DNA of 64,000 bases from Nakamurella lactea DSM 19367 (GCF_000426645.1 NZ_AUFT01000001.1:620001-684000); one strand, 5' to 3'. Positions 16,486 to 25,879 are shown, counted from the first letter of the stretch. Notes: a model not told the origin generated them from the sequence alone. Numbers and translations: made by a program.

Positions 16486-17451
16486 TCAGCGCAACGCCCT
16501 CGCCCGCACGACTGCGATGACGGCACGCTCGACGGCGTAGTCGACGTCCGCCGCCGCGCCCTTGACGTCGGCATTCAGGTCGGCCACCACTGCCATCCCC
16601 TTGGCCAGCCCGGCCGGGCTCCAGTGCCGGACCACCCCGCGGGCCTTGTCGATCTTCCACGGCGGCATTCCGAGCTCGCCGGCCAGCGAGTAGGAGTTGC
16701 CTCCCCTGGCGCCGGCGACCTTCGCCAGGGTCCGGACACCGTCGGCCAGCGCATCGGCGATCAGCACCGGCGCCACCCCGATGTCCTCGGCCCAGCGCAA
16801 TGATTCCAGCGCTCCCGGCAGGTCGCCGGCCACCGCCTTGTCGGCAATGGTGAAACCGCTCACGTCGGCCTTGCCGCGGTAGTAGCGGGCCACCGCGGTC
16901 TCGTCGATCAGCCCGCCGGTATCGGCCACCAGCTGCCCGGCGGCCATCGCCAGCTCGGCCAGATCGGCGCCGACCGCATCGACCAGGGCCACCGCCGCCG
17001 CACTGGTACAGGTGCCGCCGGCATGAGAGATCTCGGCGCGGACGAAATCGGCCTGTTCGGCCGGCTTCTTGATCTTGTTGCAGGTGAACACCGCGGCGTC
17101 GTGTTTGCGCAGCGCATCGACCAACGGCTTGTTCCGGGCCGCGCCGGTGTGGTGAACGACCAGCACCACGCCTTCCACCGGGTCGTCCAGGTACCCGATC
17201 AACGTGTTGGCGAGTTCCTTGGCCGACTCCTGGGCCCCACGGAGCACCACCACTCGCGGCTCGGCGAACAGGCTGGGCGCGACCATGTCGGCGAACTCGC
17301 CCGGGGTCAGTCCGGTGACCGGTCGCTCCCGCCGTTCGACATCCGGCTCAGCCTTGCGGACCGCGGACAGGGTGCGGGTGATGGCCCGGTCGACCAACAG
17401 CGGTTCGTCGCCCGAGACCAGCACGAACGGTGGAACCTTGTGCGCGGCCAT
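16486..17451 (-). CDS. holA: DNA polymerase III subunit delta
   Basis: A 321-residue clamp-loader subunit. The N-terminal segment PFVLVSGDEPLLVDRAI and the region GVVLVVHHTGAARNKPLVDALRK match HolA, followed by the helical domain with AVARYYRGKADVSGFTIADK, a conserved feature of delta subunits, and the C-terminal collar region ending AADVDYAVERAVIAVVRAR. It opens the beta clamp during loading onto primed DNA. In actinobacteria holA usually follows comEA-comEC and faces rpsT; here rpsT still faces it, but comEC and comEA lie about 17 kb away, beyond the haem cluster. Confidence 0.95.
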   Translation of the reverse strand: MAAHKVPPFVLVSGDEPLLVDRAITRTLSAVRKAEPDVERRERPVTGLTPGEFADMVAPSLFAEPRVVVLRGAQESAKELANTLIGYLDDPVEGVVLVVHHTGAARNKPLVDALRKHDAAVFTCNKIKKPAEQADFVRAEISHAGGTCTSAAAVALVDAVGADLAELAMAAGQLVADTGGLIDETAVARYYRGKADVSGFTIADKAVAGDLPGALESLRWAEDIGVAPVLIADALADGVRTLAKVAGARGGNSYSLAGELGMPPWKIDKARGVVRHWSPAGLAKGMAVVADLNADVKGAAADVDYAVERAVIAVVRARALR

Positions 17452-17493
17452 CCCGTCATCGTGCCATCCGGCACCGACGGCGCGGGAACGGAT

Positions 17494-18744
17494 TCAGTGG
17501 GGAGGGATCTGGATGCCGAACAGCGTGTGCAGGGCCTTGAGGTAGTCGTCACCGCTGCCGTCCTTGGCCAGTTCCTTGGCCCGCATGGTCGGCGTGTGCA
17601 ACAGCGAACTGGTGACCCGATGCATGGCTTTCGCCACGTCCTCCGCGACGTCTCCGTCGTACTTGCGGCGGAGCTTCTCGACCTCGGTATTGACCACCGC
17701 GAACACGTGGCTGCGCAGCGCCACCACCGCCGGGTCGAGCTCCCGCTCGGCCAGTTCGTGCTCGAATCGGGTGACACCGTCCAGCACGATCTGCTGGGCG
17801 GCCTGTGACTCGCCGCCGAGGGCCGGGCCGGCCGTCTCGGACACCGAGTTCAGGTCGATCACCTCGACCGTCGGTAGCGCGCGCACCGACTCCGGAATGT
17901 CCCGCTGCAGGGCCAGATCGACGACCAGCAAAGGATTTTGACGACCGGCAAGGGCCGCGGACACCCGAGCCGGATCGACCGTGTCGCCGTGCCCGCTGGC
18001 TGCGACCAGCAGGTCTGCCTCGGCCAGCACGGCCGGCAGTTCGGCGGCGGTGACGGCCACCGCGTCGTGGGTGCGGGCGAACGCCGCCGCCCGCCCGCTC
18101 GGCGAGTACACCCGCAGATCCGTGCAACCGCGGGCCCGCAGGGCCGCGGCCACCACCCGGGCATAGGCGCCGGTCCCGACGATCAGCGCCCGCCGCCCGG
18201 CCAACTCGCCGAGCCGCTCGCCGGCGATGTCCAAGGCGACGGTCGCGACAGAGCGGCCCTCATCGCCCAGCCGGGTGGTGCCGGCCACCGACTTCGCGGT
18301 GCGGGCGGCGGCCCGGAACAGGCTGTGCAACTGGGGGGTGACGGTGCCGTCCGCCTCGGCCTGCCGATGCGCCCTGGCCACCTGCCCGGCGATCTCCGCC
18401 TCGCCGACCACCATCGCGTCCAACCCGGCAGCGACGGCGAACAGGTGGGCACCGACGGACGATCCGACCCTGACCTGCAGGGCCGACTCGGCGTCTTCGT
18501 CCGCCATACCGTTGGCCCGCACCACGGCGTCGGTCACGGCATCGACGGCATCGTGGAAACGCACGGCGTCCAGATAGATCTCCAGCCGGTTACAGGTGCT
18601 GAGCACCACCGAACCGGCGATGGCCGGGTTCGGGTCCCGGGTGGCTCCGGCCAGCAGGGCCCGAAGGCGGTCTGCGCCGCTGGAGAGGTTCTCCAGAAAC
18701 CCGAGGCCCACCTCGCGGTGTCCCGCGCCGAGAACCATCAGCAT
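17494..18744 (-). CDS. hemA: Glutamyl-tRNA reductase
   Basis: First committed step of C5 haem synthesis: NADPH-dependent reduction of glutamyl-tRNA to glutamate-1-semialdehyde. The 416-residue protein has the catalytic cysteine in VVLSTCNRLEIY, the core signature VGEAEIAGQVARA, the NADPH domain LIVGTGAYARVVAAALRARG and the C-terminal dimerisation helices. The ATG at 18744 begins MLMVLGAGHREVG; the second ATG two codons on is equally possible. It is divergent from hemE with under 70 bases between them, so both may share a control region. The other haem genes are on the plus strand, up to hemL at 31.2 kb. Confidence 0.96.
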   Translation of the reverse strand: MLMVLGAGHREVGLGFLENLSSGADRLRALLAGATRDPNPAIAGSVVLSTCNRLEIYLDAVRFHDAVDAVTDAVVRANGMADEDAESALQVRVGSSVGAHLFAVAAGLDAMVVGEAEIAGQVARAHRQAEADGTVTPQLHSLFRAAARTAKSVAGTTRLGDEGRSVATVALDIAGERLGELAGRRALIVGTGAYARVVAAALRARGCTDLRVYSPSGRAAAFARTHDAVAVTAAELPAVLAEADLLVAASGHGDTVDPARVSAALAGRQNPLLVVDLALQRDIPESVRALPTVEVIDLNSVSETAGPALGGESQAAQQIVLDGVTRFEHELAERELDPAVVALRSHVFAVVNTEVEKLRRKYDGDVAEDVAKAMHRVTSSLLHTPTMRAKELAKDGSGDDYLKALHTLFGIQIPPH

Positions 18745-18811
18745 TCCGAGAACTCTACCGCTTGTCGAAGATCGTTCGCGTCAGGTGGCAGCATGGTGCT
18801 TCGTGACCTCC

Positions 18812-19882
18812 ATGACGCTGCCTGCCGATCATCCGCTGCGGAACGGCCGCACTGCTGATTCCGCTCTGCTGACCGCGATGAACGGCCGGCGGCCGGCCCG
18901 CCGCCCCATCTGGTTCATGCGGCAGGCCGGGCGCTCGCTGCCGGAATACCGCGAGCTGCGCGCCGGGATGGCCATGCTCGATGCCTGCCTGACGCCGGAG
19001 CTGGCGACCGAGATCACCCTGCAGCCGGTCCGCCGGCACGGGGTGGACGCGGCGGTGTTCTTCTCCGACATCGTGATCCCGCTCAAGCTGGCCGGCATCG
19101 AGGTCGACATCGTGCCGGGCAAGGGCCCGGTGCTCGCCGATCCGATCCGCACCGCCGAGCAGATCGCCGCGCTGCCACCGCTGGATCCGGCCGCGCTGGC
19201 CCCGATCAGCCAGGCGGTCTCCGACACGGCGGCCGCCCTCGGCCGCACGCCGTTGATCGGCTTCGCCGGCGCCCCGTTCACCCTGGCTTCGTATCTGGTC
19301 GAGGGCGGCCCGAGCCGGGATCACCTGCGCACCAAGGCATTGATGTGCGGCGACCCCGAACTGTGGTCGACGTTGGCGAGCTGGGTGGCCGGCGTCACCG
19401 GGCAGTTCCTCCGCGCGCAGATCCTGGCCGGCGCCTCGGCCGTGCAGCTGTTCGACTCCTGGGCCGGCAACCTGTCGTTGGCCCAATATCTGGCCGGCGC
19501 CGCACCGTTCTCCGCCCGGGTGTTCGATGCGGTGTCCGACCTGCCTGTCCCCCGGGTGCATTTCGGGGTCGGCACGGGTGAGCTGCTGACGGCGATGCGC
19601 GAGGTCGGCGCGACCGTCATCGGAGTTGACCACCGGATCCCGCTGGACGTCGCCTCGCAGCGGCTCGGCGGATCGATCCCGTTGCAGGGCAACATCGATC
19701 CGGCCCTGCTGTTCGCCGGCGACGAGGTGCTGCACCGGCACACTCTTGAGGTGCTCGCGGCCGGCTCGCACGCGCCCGGACATGTGGTGAACCTCGGCCA
19801 CGGGGTGCCGCCGGACGCCGATCCGGAGGTGCTGACCCGGTTGGTCGAATTCGTGCACGGACAGGCAGACCCGTTGCCGTGA
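18812..19882 (+). CDS. hemE: Uroporphyrinogen decarboxylase
   Basis: Converts uroporphyrinogen III to coproporphyrinogen III. Diagnostic segments are PIWFMRQAGRSLPEYRELR at the N-terminus, the active-site aspartate in VFFSDIVIPLKLAGIEVD, GFAGAPFTLASYLVEGG, LFDSWAGNLS and the C-terminal VVNLGHGVPPDADPEVL. The ATG at 18812 is chosen; an in-frame GTG three codons upstream (18803) is possible and neither has a strong ribosome site. The stop overlaps the next gene by GTGA, coupling it to the oxidase that uses its product. Confidence 0.96.
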   Translation: MTLPADHPLRNGRTADSALLTAMNGRRPARRPIWFMRQAGRSLPEYRELRAGMAMLDACLTPELATEITLQPVRRHGVDAAVFFSDIVIPLKLAGIEVDIVPGKGPVLADPIRTAEQIAALPPLDPAALAPISQAVSDTAAALGRTPLIGFAGAPFTLASYLVEGGPSRDHLRTKALMCGDPELWSTLASWVAGVTGQFLRAQILAGASAVQLFDSWAGNLSLAQYLAGAAPFSARVFDAVSDLPVPRVHFGVGTGELLTAMREVGATVIGVDHRIPLDVASQRLGGSIPLQGNIDPALLFAGDEVLHRHTLEVLAAGSHAPGHVVNLGHGVPPDADPEVLTRLVEFVHGQADPLP

Positions 19883-21279
19883 CAGCGTTCCGGCTGATCG
19901 TGGTGGGCGGCGGGATGGCCGGCCTGGTCGCCGCGCACCGCCTCGCGATGCTGGGACTGCGGCCCCTGCTGCTGGAGGCGTCGTCCGCGCTCGGTGGCGC
20001 GGTGGCCCGGCACCGGGTGGCCGGCATCGAGCTGGACGCCGGCGCGGAGTCGTTCGCCACCGCGCGACCCGCGGTGTCGCAGCTACTGGCCGAGCTGGGG
20101 CTGGGCGAGGACATCGTCGCCCCGGCGCCGCTGGGTTCCTGGCTGCGGCACGCCGGCGGCACCGACCCGGCCCCCAGGACCGCGCTGCTCGGCATCCCCG
20201 GCCGGTTGGGCGACCCGGACGTCCGCCGGATCATCGGCGGCCCCGGCGTGCTGCGCGCCCGGTTGGACACCGTGCTGCCGCCCCGGATCGCGGCGCCGAC
20301 GCTGGGTGCCCTGGTCCGCCGGCGGATGGGCACCCGGGTGCTGGAGCGGCTGGTCGAGCCGGTGGTCGGCGGGGTGCATTCGGCAGATCCGTCGCTGCTC
20401 GAGGTGGATGCGGTGGTGCCGGGGCTGACGGCCGCGCTCGGCAGCGCCGGCTCGTTGGCCGGGGCGGTCCGCGCGCTGCGCGGCGGCCGCACGGCTCCCG
20501 GGGCTGCGGTGGCCGGCATCCGCGGCGGGATGGCCGAACTGCCACTGGCGCTGGCCGCGGCGATCATCGGCAACGGCGGCGAGATTCGCTGCGGTACAGC
20601 GGTTTCCGCGCTCGAGCAGACACCGACGGGCTGGGTGCTGTGGGGCGGCGGCGAACGGCTGACCGCCGACGCCGTGCTGCTGGCGCTGCCCGCGGCCCCC
20701 ACTCGTGCGCTGCTGGCGCCGGTGCTCGGCGGGTCGGCGCTGCCGGCCGCCGCCGAGCCGGCCACCCCGGTGACGTTGGCCACCCTGGTGATCGACGACG
20801 CCCGGCTGGACGCGGCGCCCCGAGGCACCGGGTTGCTGGTGTCGCCGCGGGTCACCGAGATCGGCGCGAAGGCGCTGACGCACGCCACCGCGAAGTGGCC
20901 GTGGCTGGCAGCTTCGCTGCCACCCGGCCGGCACGTGCTGCGGCTGTCCTACGGACGAGGTGGCTTCGACTCGGTGATCTCGACTTCGGTCCCACCCGAT
21001 GGCGCGCTGCCGTCCGCGGCGCTGCTCGACGCCGGCGCGCTGCTCGGCATCGAGCTCCGCGAGCAGGACGTCCGCGGGAGCGCCGTCGTGCACTGGCCCG
21101 GATCGTTGCCGCAAGCCCGGGAGGGGCACACCGCAGCGGTCGCCCGGCTGCGGGGGGCCGCGGCGTCATTCCCGGGGTTGGCGGTGGCCGGCTCGGCGCT
21201 GGCCGGGAACGGGCTGGCCGCCGTGGTCGCCGACAGCGAGGCGCAGGTGACCGCATTGGTCGACCGGATCCGCCACTGA
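19879..21279 (+). CDS. hemY: Coproporphyrinogen III oxidase (HemY/HemG-type flavoprotein)
   Basis: A 466-residue FAD oxidase of the HemY family. The Rossmann motif VVGGGMAGLVAAHRLAMLG opens the protein, followed by LLLEASSALGGAVARH, the region LDAGAESFATARPAVSQLL, and a C-terminal FAD-closing segment PGLAVAGSALAGNGLAAVVA. In actinobacteria this enzyme oxidises coproporphyrinogen III to coproporphyrin III (CgoX), feeding iron insertion before decarboxylation; that role fits the presence here of ChdC and the Fe-S-type ferrochelatase. It starts with GTG inside the hemE stop. The next gene, after 63 bases, is an unrelated transporter, so the haem operon breaks here. Confidence 0.94.
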   Translation: MTAFRLIVVGGGMAGLVAAHRLAMLGLRPLLLEASSALGGAVARHRVAGIELDAGAESFATARPAVSQLLAELGLGEDIVAPAPLGSWLRHAGGTDPAPRTALLGIPGRLGDPDVRRIIGGPGVLRARLDTVLPPRIAAPTLGALVRRRMGTRVLERLVEPVVGGVHSADPSLLEVDAVVPGLTAALGSAGSLAGAVRALRGGRTAPGAAVAGIRGGMAELPLALAAAIIGNGGEIRCGTAVSALEQTPTGWVLWGGGERLTADAVLLALPAAPTRALLAPVLGGSALPAAAEPATPVTLATLVIDDARLDAAPRGTGLLVSPRVTEIGAKALTHATAKWPWLAASLPPGRHVLRLSYGRGGFDSVISTSVPPDGALPSAALLDAGALLGIELREQDVRGSAVVHWPGSLPQAREGHTAAVARLRGAAASFPGLAVAGSALAGNGLAAVVADSEAQVTALVDRIRH

Positions 21280-21342
21280 GCCGTCGGCTCCGGAGCGATC
21301 GACCGGCAGCCGTAACCTGACCCTCATGCGACAGGGCCACCC

Positions 21343-23220
21343 GTGACCGACGTCGCGTCGACGTGGAGCGGTCACACGGCGTGGGCGCGAGGTCGCGCGG
21401 GACCATTGCGTGCCTTTCTGCGAACCGAGTCGGGCAGCGCGAGTGTGCTGGTGGCTGCCGTCGCGGTCGCGCTGCTCTGGGTGAACGTCGACCAGGCGTC
21501 CTACGCGGCGGTGTGGCACACGGAGCTGTCGATCCGACTGGGCTCTGTCGGCTTGTCCTATGACCTGCAGACGTGGGTCAACAGCGGCCTGATGACGTTG
21601 TTCTTCCTGGTCGTCGGGCTGGAGGCGCGCCGCGAGATCGACCTGGGCGATCTGCGTGAGCGGCGCCGGTTCATCCTTCCGCTGGCCGCCGGCCTGGCCG
21701 GAATGGTGGTCCCGGTTGCCCTGTTCCTGGTGATCAACGCCGGTCGGCCGAGCGCGCACGGGTGGGGTGTGGCGATGTCCACCGATACAGCCCTGGCGCT
21801 CGGCCTGCTCGCCCTGCTGGGTCGCAATGTGCCCGATAGAGTCCGTATCTTCCTGCTGACGGTCTTCGTGGTCGACGATGTGGCGGCGCTGGTCGTGATC
21901 GTGCTCGTCTACAGCGACCACATCGCCGTAGTGCCGGTCGTCGTCGCGATCGCCTTGTTCGTCGCGCTGCTGGTGCTGGCCAGGCTGCGGGTCCGCGGAC
22001 GCTGGATCCCTGCCGTGCTCGGACTCGGGATCTGGGTCGCGTTGATGGACAGCGGCGTAGACCCGGTCGTGGCCGGCCTCGCCATCGGCCTCGCGGCGCC
22101 GGCCTACAGCCCTTCCCGCGGCGATCTCGAGGAGGCGACCGGCCGGTTCCGGGCCTTCCGGGAGCAGCCGACCCCGGAGTTGGCCCGCTCGGCCAGTTCC
22201 GGGCTGACGGCGACCCTGTCGCTCAACGATCGGCTGCAGACCCTTTACCACCCGTGGACCAGCTACCTGATCGTTCCGCTGTTCGCCCTGGCGAACGCCG
22301 GCATCGTGCTGAACGGCGGTTTCCTCGCCCACGCCTACGCCGCGCCCGTGACCCTCGGCGTCATCATCGGATACGTGGTCGGCAAACCCATCGCCGTGGT
22401 CACGACCGCCCGGGCCGTCACCTGGATCACCCACGGACGGGTCCGACCACCGGTCGGATGGGCGGCAGTGCTGGGCAGCGGCACCATCGCCGGCATCGGA
22501 TTCACCGTCACCCTGCTCATCGCCTCGCTGGCCTTCACCGGGCCCGAGCTCAACGAGGCCAAGCTCGGTGCGCTGACCGCCGCGGCCGTGGCATCGCTAC
22601 TCACCTGGATTGTGTATCGACTCACCGCCCTACTCCCGCCGGCCGCCCGGACCCGCGCACTCCAGGGAGATCCCCGGCTGATCCAGGACCTCATCCCCGA
22701 GGTTGATCCGCTGCACGACCACATCCGCGGATCGGCGAATGCGGCGATCACCCTGATCGAGTTCGGCGACTTCGAATGTCCGCACTGCGGCGAGGCCGAG
22801 CCGGTCGTCCGTGAGCTACTCGCCGACCAGAATCTCCGCTACGTCTGGCGTCACCTGCCGCTGACCGACGTGCATCCACGAGCCCAACTCGCGGCCGAGG
22901 CCGCCGAGGCGGCCGCGTCCCAGGGCGCCTTCTGGCCCATGCACGACGTGCTCTTCGCGCACCAGGACGAGCTCCGCGCCGCCGACCTGCAGCGCTACGC
23001 TGGCGACCTCGGGCTGAACGTTGATCGGTTCCGCGACGACCTCGCCGGGCACGTCCACGCCACCCGGATCGCCCAGGACGTGGAATCCGCCGATGTCAGC
23101 GGCGCGTCCGGCACACCGACGTTCTTCGTCAACGGGCAACGACACTATGGGGCGTTCGACCTGGAGACCCTGTCGGCGGCGATCCGGACCGCGCGCGATC
23201 GGCACGAACAACGGCAGTAG
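21343..23220 (+). CDS. nhaA: NhaA-type Na+/H+ antiporter fused to a C-terminal DsbA-like thioredoxin domain
   Basis: Residues ~20-430 form the multi-helix NhaA antiporter, with the half-site AMSTDTALALGLLALLG, the ion-binding aspartates in FVVDDVAALVVI and the conserved GTIAGIGFTVTLLIASLAF. Residues ~455-620 are a DsbA/thioredoxin-fold domain with active site CPHC in FGDFECPHCGEAE and the cis-proline loop SGASGTPTFFVNG. NhaA-DsbA fusions occur in actinobacteria; the side of the membrane on which the thioredoxin domain works is not settled by sequence. GTG at 21343 follows AGGG by about nine bases. It interrupts the haem cluster and has no evident tie to haem synthesis. Confidence 0.92.
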   Translation: MTDVASTWSGHTAWARGRAGPLRAFLRTESGSASVLVAAVAVALLWVNVDQASYAAVWHTELSIRLGSVGLSYDLQTWVNSGLMTLFFLVVGLEARREIDLGDLRERRRFILPLAAGLAGMVVPVALFLVINAGRPSAHGWGVAMSTDTALALGLLALLGRNVPDRVRIFLLTVFVVDDVAALVVIVLVYSDHIAVVPVVVAIALFVALLVLARLRVRGRWIPAVLGLGIWVALMDSGVDPVVAGLAIGLAAPAYSPSRGDLEEATGRFRAFREQPTPELARSASSGLTATLSLNDRLQTLYHPWTSYLIVPLFALANAGIVLNGGFLAHAYAAPVTLGVIIGYVVGKPIAVVTTARAVTWITHGRVRPPVGWAAVLGSGTIAGIGFTVTLLIASLAFTGPELNEAKLGALTAAAVASLLTWIVYRLTALLPPAARTRALQGDPRLIQDLIPEVDPLHDHIRGSANAAITLIEFGDFECPHCGEAEPVVRELLADQNLRYVWRHLPLTDVHPRAQLAAEAAEAAASQGAFWPMHDVLFAHQDELRAADLQRYAGDLGLNVDRFRDDLAGHVHATRIAQDVESADVSGASGTPTFFVNGQRHYGAFDLETLSAAIRTARDRHEQRQ

Positions 23221-23383
23221 TCGACGAAGGACGTGCGGCGGCCGCGCGCGACTGTCGAAGGGAGTACGGTGACGCGCGTGCACATCGGTTGGATGCTGAC
23301 TCGCCGTCGGCACGTTGACTACGGTCGCGTGTCGACCATGGCGTGTCCGGGCACGGTCGATAGTCGCTGACTCTCCCGCTCTC

Positions 23384-23451
23384 CTGATTCAGCCACTGCC
23401 CTGATCCAGCCACCGCGCTGAATCAGCCACTGCGCTGAATCAGCCACCACC
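23384..23451. repeat. Four 17-bp tandem repeats upstream of the symporter gene
   Basis: Exactly four contiguous 17-base units (23384-23400, 23401-23417, 23418-23434, 23435-23451) share the core CTGA-TCAGCCAC. They lie about 100 bases before the symporter start in a 334-base gap (23221-23554) that otherwise shows no gene or convincing promoter. Unit length and position suit a multi-site operator or a replication-slippage minisatellite. There are no spacers, so it is not CRISPR. Confidence 0.9.
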
Positions 23452-23554
23452 GCCGATACCGGATCGGCCCCCCCCTCATCTCTGCTGACGACCCGCCCTT
23501 CGGTCCTGTCCCGGAGCGTCCGCGGTGCGCGTCACCGAAAGGTTGCACAACCCC

Positions 23555-24970
23555 ATGTCCTCCCCCGTTTCTGCTGCGTTTCGGCGGGTTCCGTACGCCG
23601 CCCAGGTCTTCATCGGCCTCGGCCTCGGAGTCGTTCTCGGGCTGGTCGCCCGATCCATCGGCGAGCTGCCGAACGGCGACCCGAATTGGCTCACCAGCAC
23701 CCTCACCACTATCGGATCGACGTTCGTCGCGTTGCTGCGGGTGATCGTCGTCCCGCTCATCGTCACCGCGGTGATCGCCAGCATCGCCAACCTGCGCAAC
23801 GTTTCCAACGCGGCCAGACTGGCCGGCCGGACGCTGCTCTGGTTCGCCATCACCGCGCTGATCGCCGTCGTCATCGGCATCGCCCTCGGCCTGATCTTCC
23901 GCCCCGGCGAGAACACCTCCATCGCCGCCAGCAGCGCGAAAGCCGTTGACACCCAAGGCAGCTGGTGGGACTTCCTGCTCGGCCTGGTGCCCAGCAACTT
24001 CTTCGCCCTCGACGGCGGTAGTGACGGCGTCTCGTTCAATGTGCTGCAGCTGCTGGTGATCTCGGTGGCCATCGGCGTCGCCGCACTGAAGGTCGGCAAG
24101 GCTGCCGAGCCGTTCCTGACGTTCAACAAGTCGCTGCTGGCGATCGTCCAGAAGGTGCTGTGGTGGGTGATCCGGCTGGCGCCGATCGGCACCCTCGGCC
24201 TGATCGGGAAGGCGGTGGCCAGCTACGGCTGGGACTCGCTGGCCTCGCTCGGCTCCTTCACCATCGCGATCTACCTCGGCCTGGTCCTGGTGTTGTTCGT
24301 GGTCTACCCGATCATCCTGCGCAGCAACGGGTTGTCGCCGCGGAAGTTCTTCGCCGGCGCCTGGCCGGCGATCCAGCTGGCCTTCGTCTCCCGTAGCTCA
24401 ATCGGCACCCTGCCGGTCACCGAGCAGGTGACGGTACGCAACCTGGGAGTGCCCCGCGCGTACGCCGGGTTCGCGGTGCCGCTGGGCGCGACCACCAAGA
24501 TGGACGGCTGCGCCGCGATTTATCCCGCACTGGCCGCGATCTTCGTGGCGCAGTTCTTCCACGTGCCGCTCGGGTTCACCGACTACCTGCTCATCGTGGT
24601 CGTCTCGGTGATCGGCTCGGCCGCCACCGCCGGCGTGACCGGCGCCGTGGTGATGCTCACGCTGACCCTGTCCACCCTCGGCCTGCCGCTGGAGGGCGTC
24701 GGCCTGTTGCTGGCCATCGATCCGATCCTGGACATGGGCCGCACCGCGGTGAACGTGGCCGGCCAGGCGCTGGTGCCGACGGTGGTCGCGAAGCGCGAGG
24801 GGATCCTGGACGAGGCCGTCTACGCCTCCTCGTCGGTGAGCGATCCGTTCGCCGACGACTGGTCACGATCGGTTGACGAGCCCGCCGACGAACCGGCCGC
24901 GACGGACGCCGCGGCTCCGGAGTCCGCCGGTGGCGCCCGACTGGTCAAGGGATCGGCGTCGGTCGGCTGA
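23555..24970 (+). CDS. Dicarboxylate/amino acid:cation symporter (DAACS family)
   Basis: A 471-residue GltPh/DctA-type secondary transporter. Eight-helix organisation is visible, with hairpin-1 serine motif SRSSIGTLPVTEQ, the hairpin/TM7 segment GATTKMDGCAAIYPALAAIF (the family's NMDGT reads KMDGC here), and the TM8 substrate-binding segment DPILDMGRTAVNVAGQ. The arginine and asparagine of TM8 that bind the substrate carboxylate are present. The altered NMDGT motif suggests atypical cation or substrate coupling. The ATG at 23555 follows GAAAGG by about 12 bases; the GTG at 23525 is a weaker alternative. The C-terminal tail is acidic and low-complexity. It is flanked by the 17-bp repeats and a strong terminator. 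Confidence 0.92.
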   Translation: MSSPVSAAFRRVPYAAQVFIGLGLGVVLGLVARSIGELPNGDPNWLTSTLTTIGSTFVALLRVIVVPLIVTAVIASIANLRNVSNAARLAGRTLLWFAITALIAVVIGIALGLIFRPGENTSIAASSAKAVDTQGSWWDFLLGLVPSNFFALDGGSDGVSFNVLQLLVISVAIGVAALKVGKAAEPFLTFNKSLLAIVQKVLWWVIRLAPIGTLGLIGKAVASYGWDSLASLGSFTIAIYLGLVLVLFVVYPIILRSNGLSPRKFFAGAWPAIQLAFVSRSSIGTLPVTEQVTVRNLGVPRAYAGFAVPLGATTKMDGCAAIYPALAAIFVAQFFHVPLGFTDYLLIVVVSVIGSAATAGVTGAVVMLTLTLSTLGLPLEGVGLLLAIDPILDMGRTAVNVAGQALVPTVVAKREGILDEAVYASSSVSDPFADDWSRSVDEPADEPAATDAAAPESAGGARLVKGSASVG

Positions 24971-24981
24971 CCTCGCTCGCT

Positions 24982-25022
24982 CGCCCGGTTCGGCCGCTGT
25001 CGGGGTGCGGCCGACCCGGGCG
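24982..25022 (+). terminator. Strong hairpin terminator after the symporter
   Basis: Fifteen-base arms 24982-24996 and 25008-25022 pair at 14 of 15 positions around an 11-base loop, starting 12 bases after the symporter stop. No U-tract follows, which is usual for G+C-rich actinobacterial terminators. It separates the symporter from chdC. Confidence 0.75.
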
Positions 25023-25111
25023 ATCTGCTGTCCCGGCCGGTTCCGCGCGCTGCGGTCAAGGCCACAGCCCCGGCGGCCGTTCGCCGGTCGGGGATGGGGG
25101 AAGATGGGGTC

Positions 25112-25879
25112 ATGAGCAGTGAACCGACCCCGTCGACCACCAGCTCCCCGGCGAACGACAGCTCCGCCCCGGAAGCACCCGCACCGACCCGATCCGGGAG
25201 GCGGGCCAACGAGATCAACAATCAGATCCGCTACACCCTGTTCTCGGTGTACAGCCGGGTCGGCGAACCGGACGCCACGGTCGCCGATGCCGGCGCTGAG
25301 CTGCAGGAGCTGGTCGACGAGCTGGCCGCGGCCGATGTGGTGGTTCGCGGGTTCTACGACGTCTCGGGATTGCGGTCCGATGCCGACCTGATGGTCTGGT
25401 GGCACGCGCCGGCCGCCGAGGCGCTGCAGGACGCCGCGCTCCGGCTGCGCCGCACCGCCGTCGGCCGCGCGCTGACGTCGGCCTGGTCGGCAATGGGCCT
25501 GCACCGGCCGGCGGAATTCAACAAGAGCCACATCCCGGCATTCCTGGCCGGCGCCGAGCCGAGGGGCTGGGCCACCGTCTATCCGTTCGTCCGCTCCTAC
25601 GAGTGGTACCTGCTGCCGGACCAGGAGCGGCGCGACATGCTGGTGGAGCACGGGACGATGGGTCGCGAGCACGCCGGCGTGCTCTCCAACACCGTGTCCG
25701 CCTTTGCGCTCGGCGACTACGAGTGGCTGCTCGCCCTGGAGAGTGACCAGCTACACGAAACCGTCGACCTGATGCGGCATCTGCGTGACGCCGCGGCCCG
25801 CAAACACGTCCGGGAGGAGATCCCGTTCTTCACCGGACGACGGATCGAAGCGAAACAGGTCGCCGAGGTTCTAGCGTGA
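25112..25879 (+). CDS. chdC: Coproheme decarboxylase (hydrogen-peroxide-dependent haem synthase)
   Basis: Final step of the coproporphyrin-dependent pathway: two propionates of coproheme are decarboxylated to give haem b. The 255-residue protein is a chlorite-dismutase-fold member with NQIRYTLFSVYSRVG at the start of the first ferredoxin-like half, KSHIPAFLAG, and the actinobacterial active-site stretch YPFVRSYEWYLLPDQERR followed by the haem-binding histidine in VEHGTMGREHAG. The first ~35 residues are a Ser/Thr/Pro-rich extension. ATG 25112 is chosen over 25094 because it directly follows a purine-rich GGGGAAGATGGGG. Its stop overlaps a small coupled reading frame leading into hemH. Also called hemQ. 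Confidence 0.95.
   Translation: MSSEPTPSTTSSPANDSSAPEAPAPTRSGRRANEINNQIRYTLFSVYSRVGEPDATVADAGAELQELVDELAAADVVVRGFYDVSGLRSDADLMVWWHAPAAEALQDAALRLRRTAVGRALTSAWSAMGLHRPAEFNKSHIPAFLAGAEPRGWATVYPFVRSYEWYLLPDQERRDMLVEHGTMGREHAGVLSNTVSAFALGDYEWLLALESDQLHETVDLMRHLRDAAARKHVREEIPFFTGRRIEAKQVAEVLA

Noticed and set aside
20083-21129. Long minus-strand frames opposite hemY.
   Set aside because: They are Arg/Gly/Ala-rich shadow translations with no motif, a common artefact of high G+C coding DNA.
23384-23451. CRISPR or attachment-site repeats.
   Set aside because: There are no spacers, no cas genes, no integrase and no tRNA nearby.
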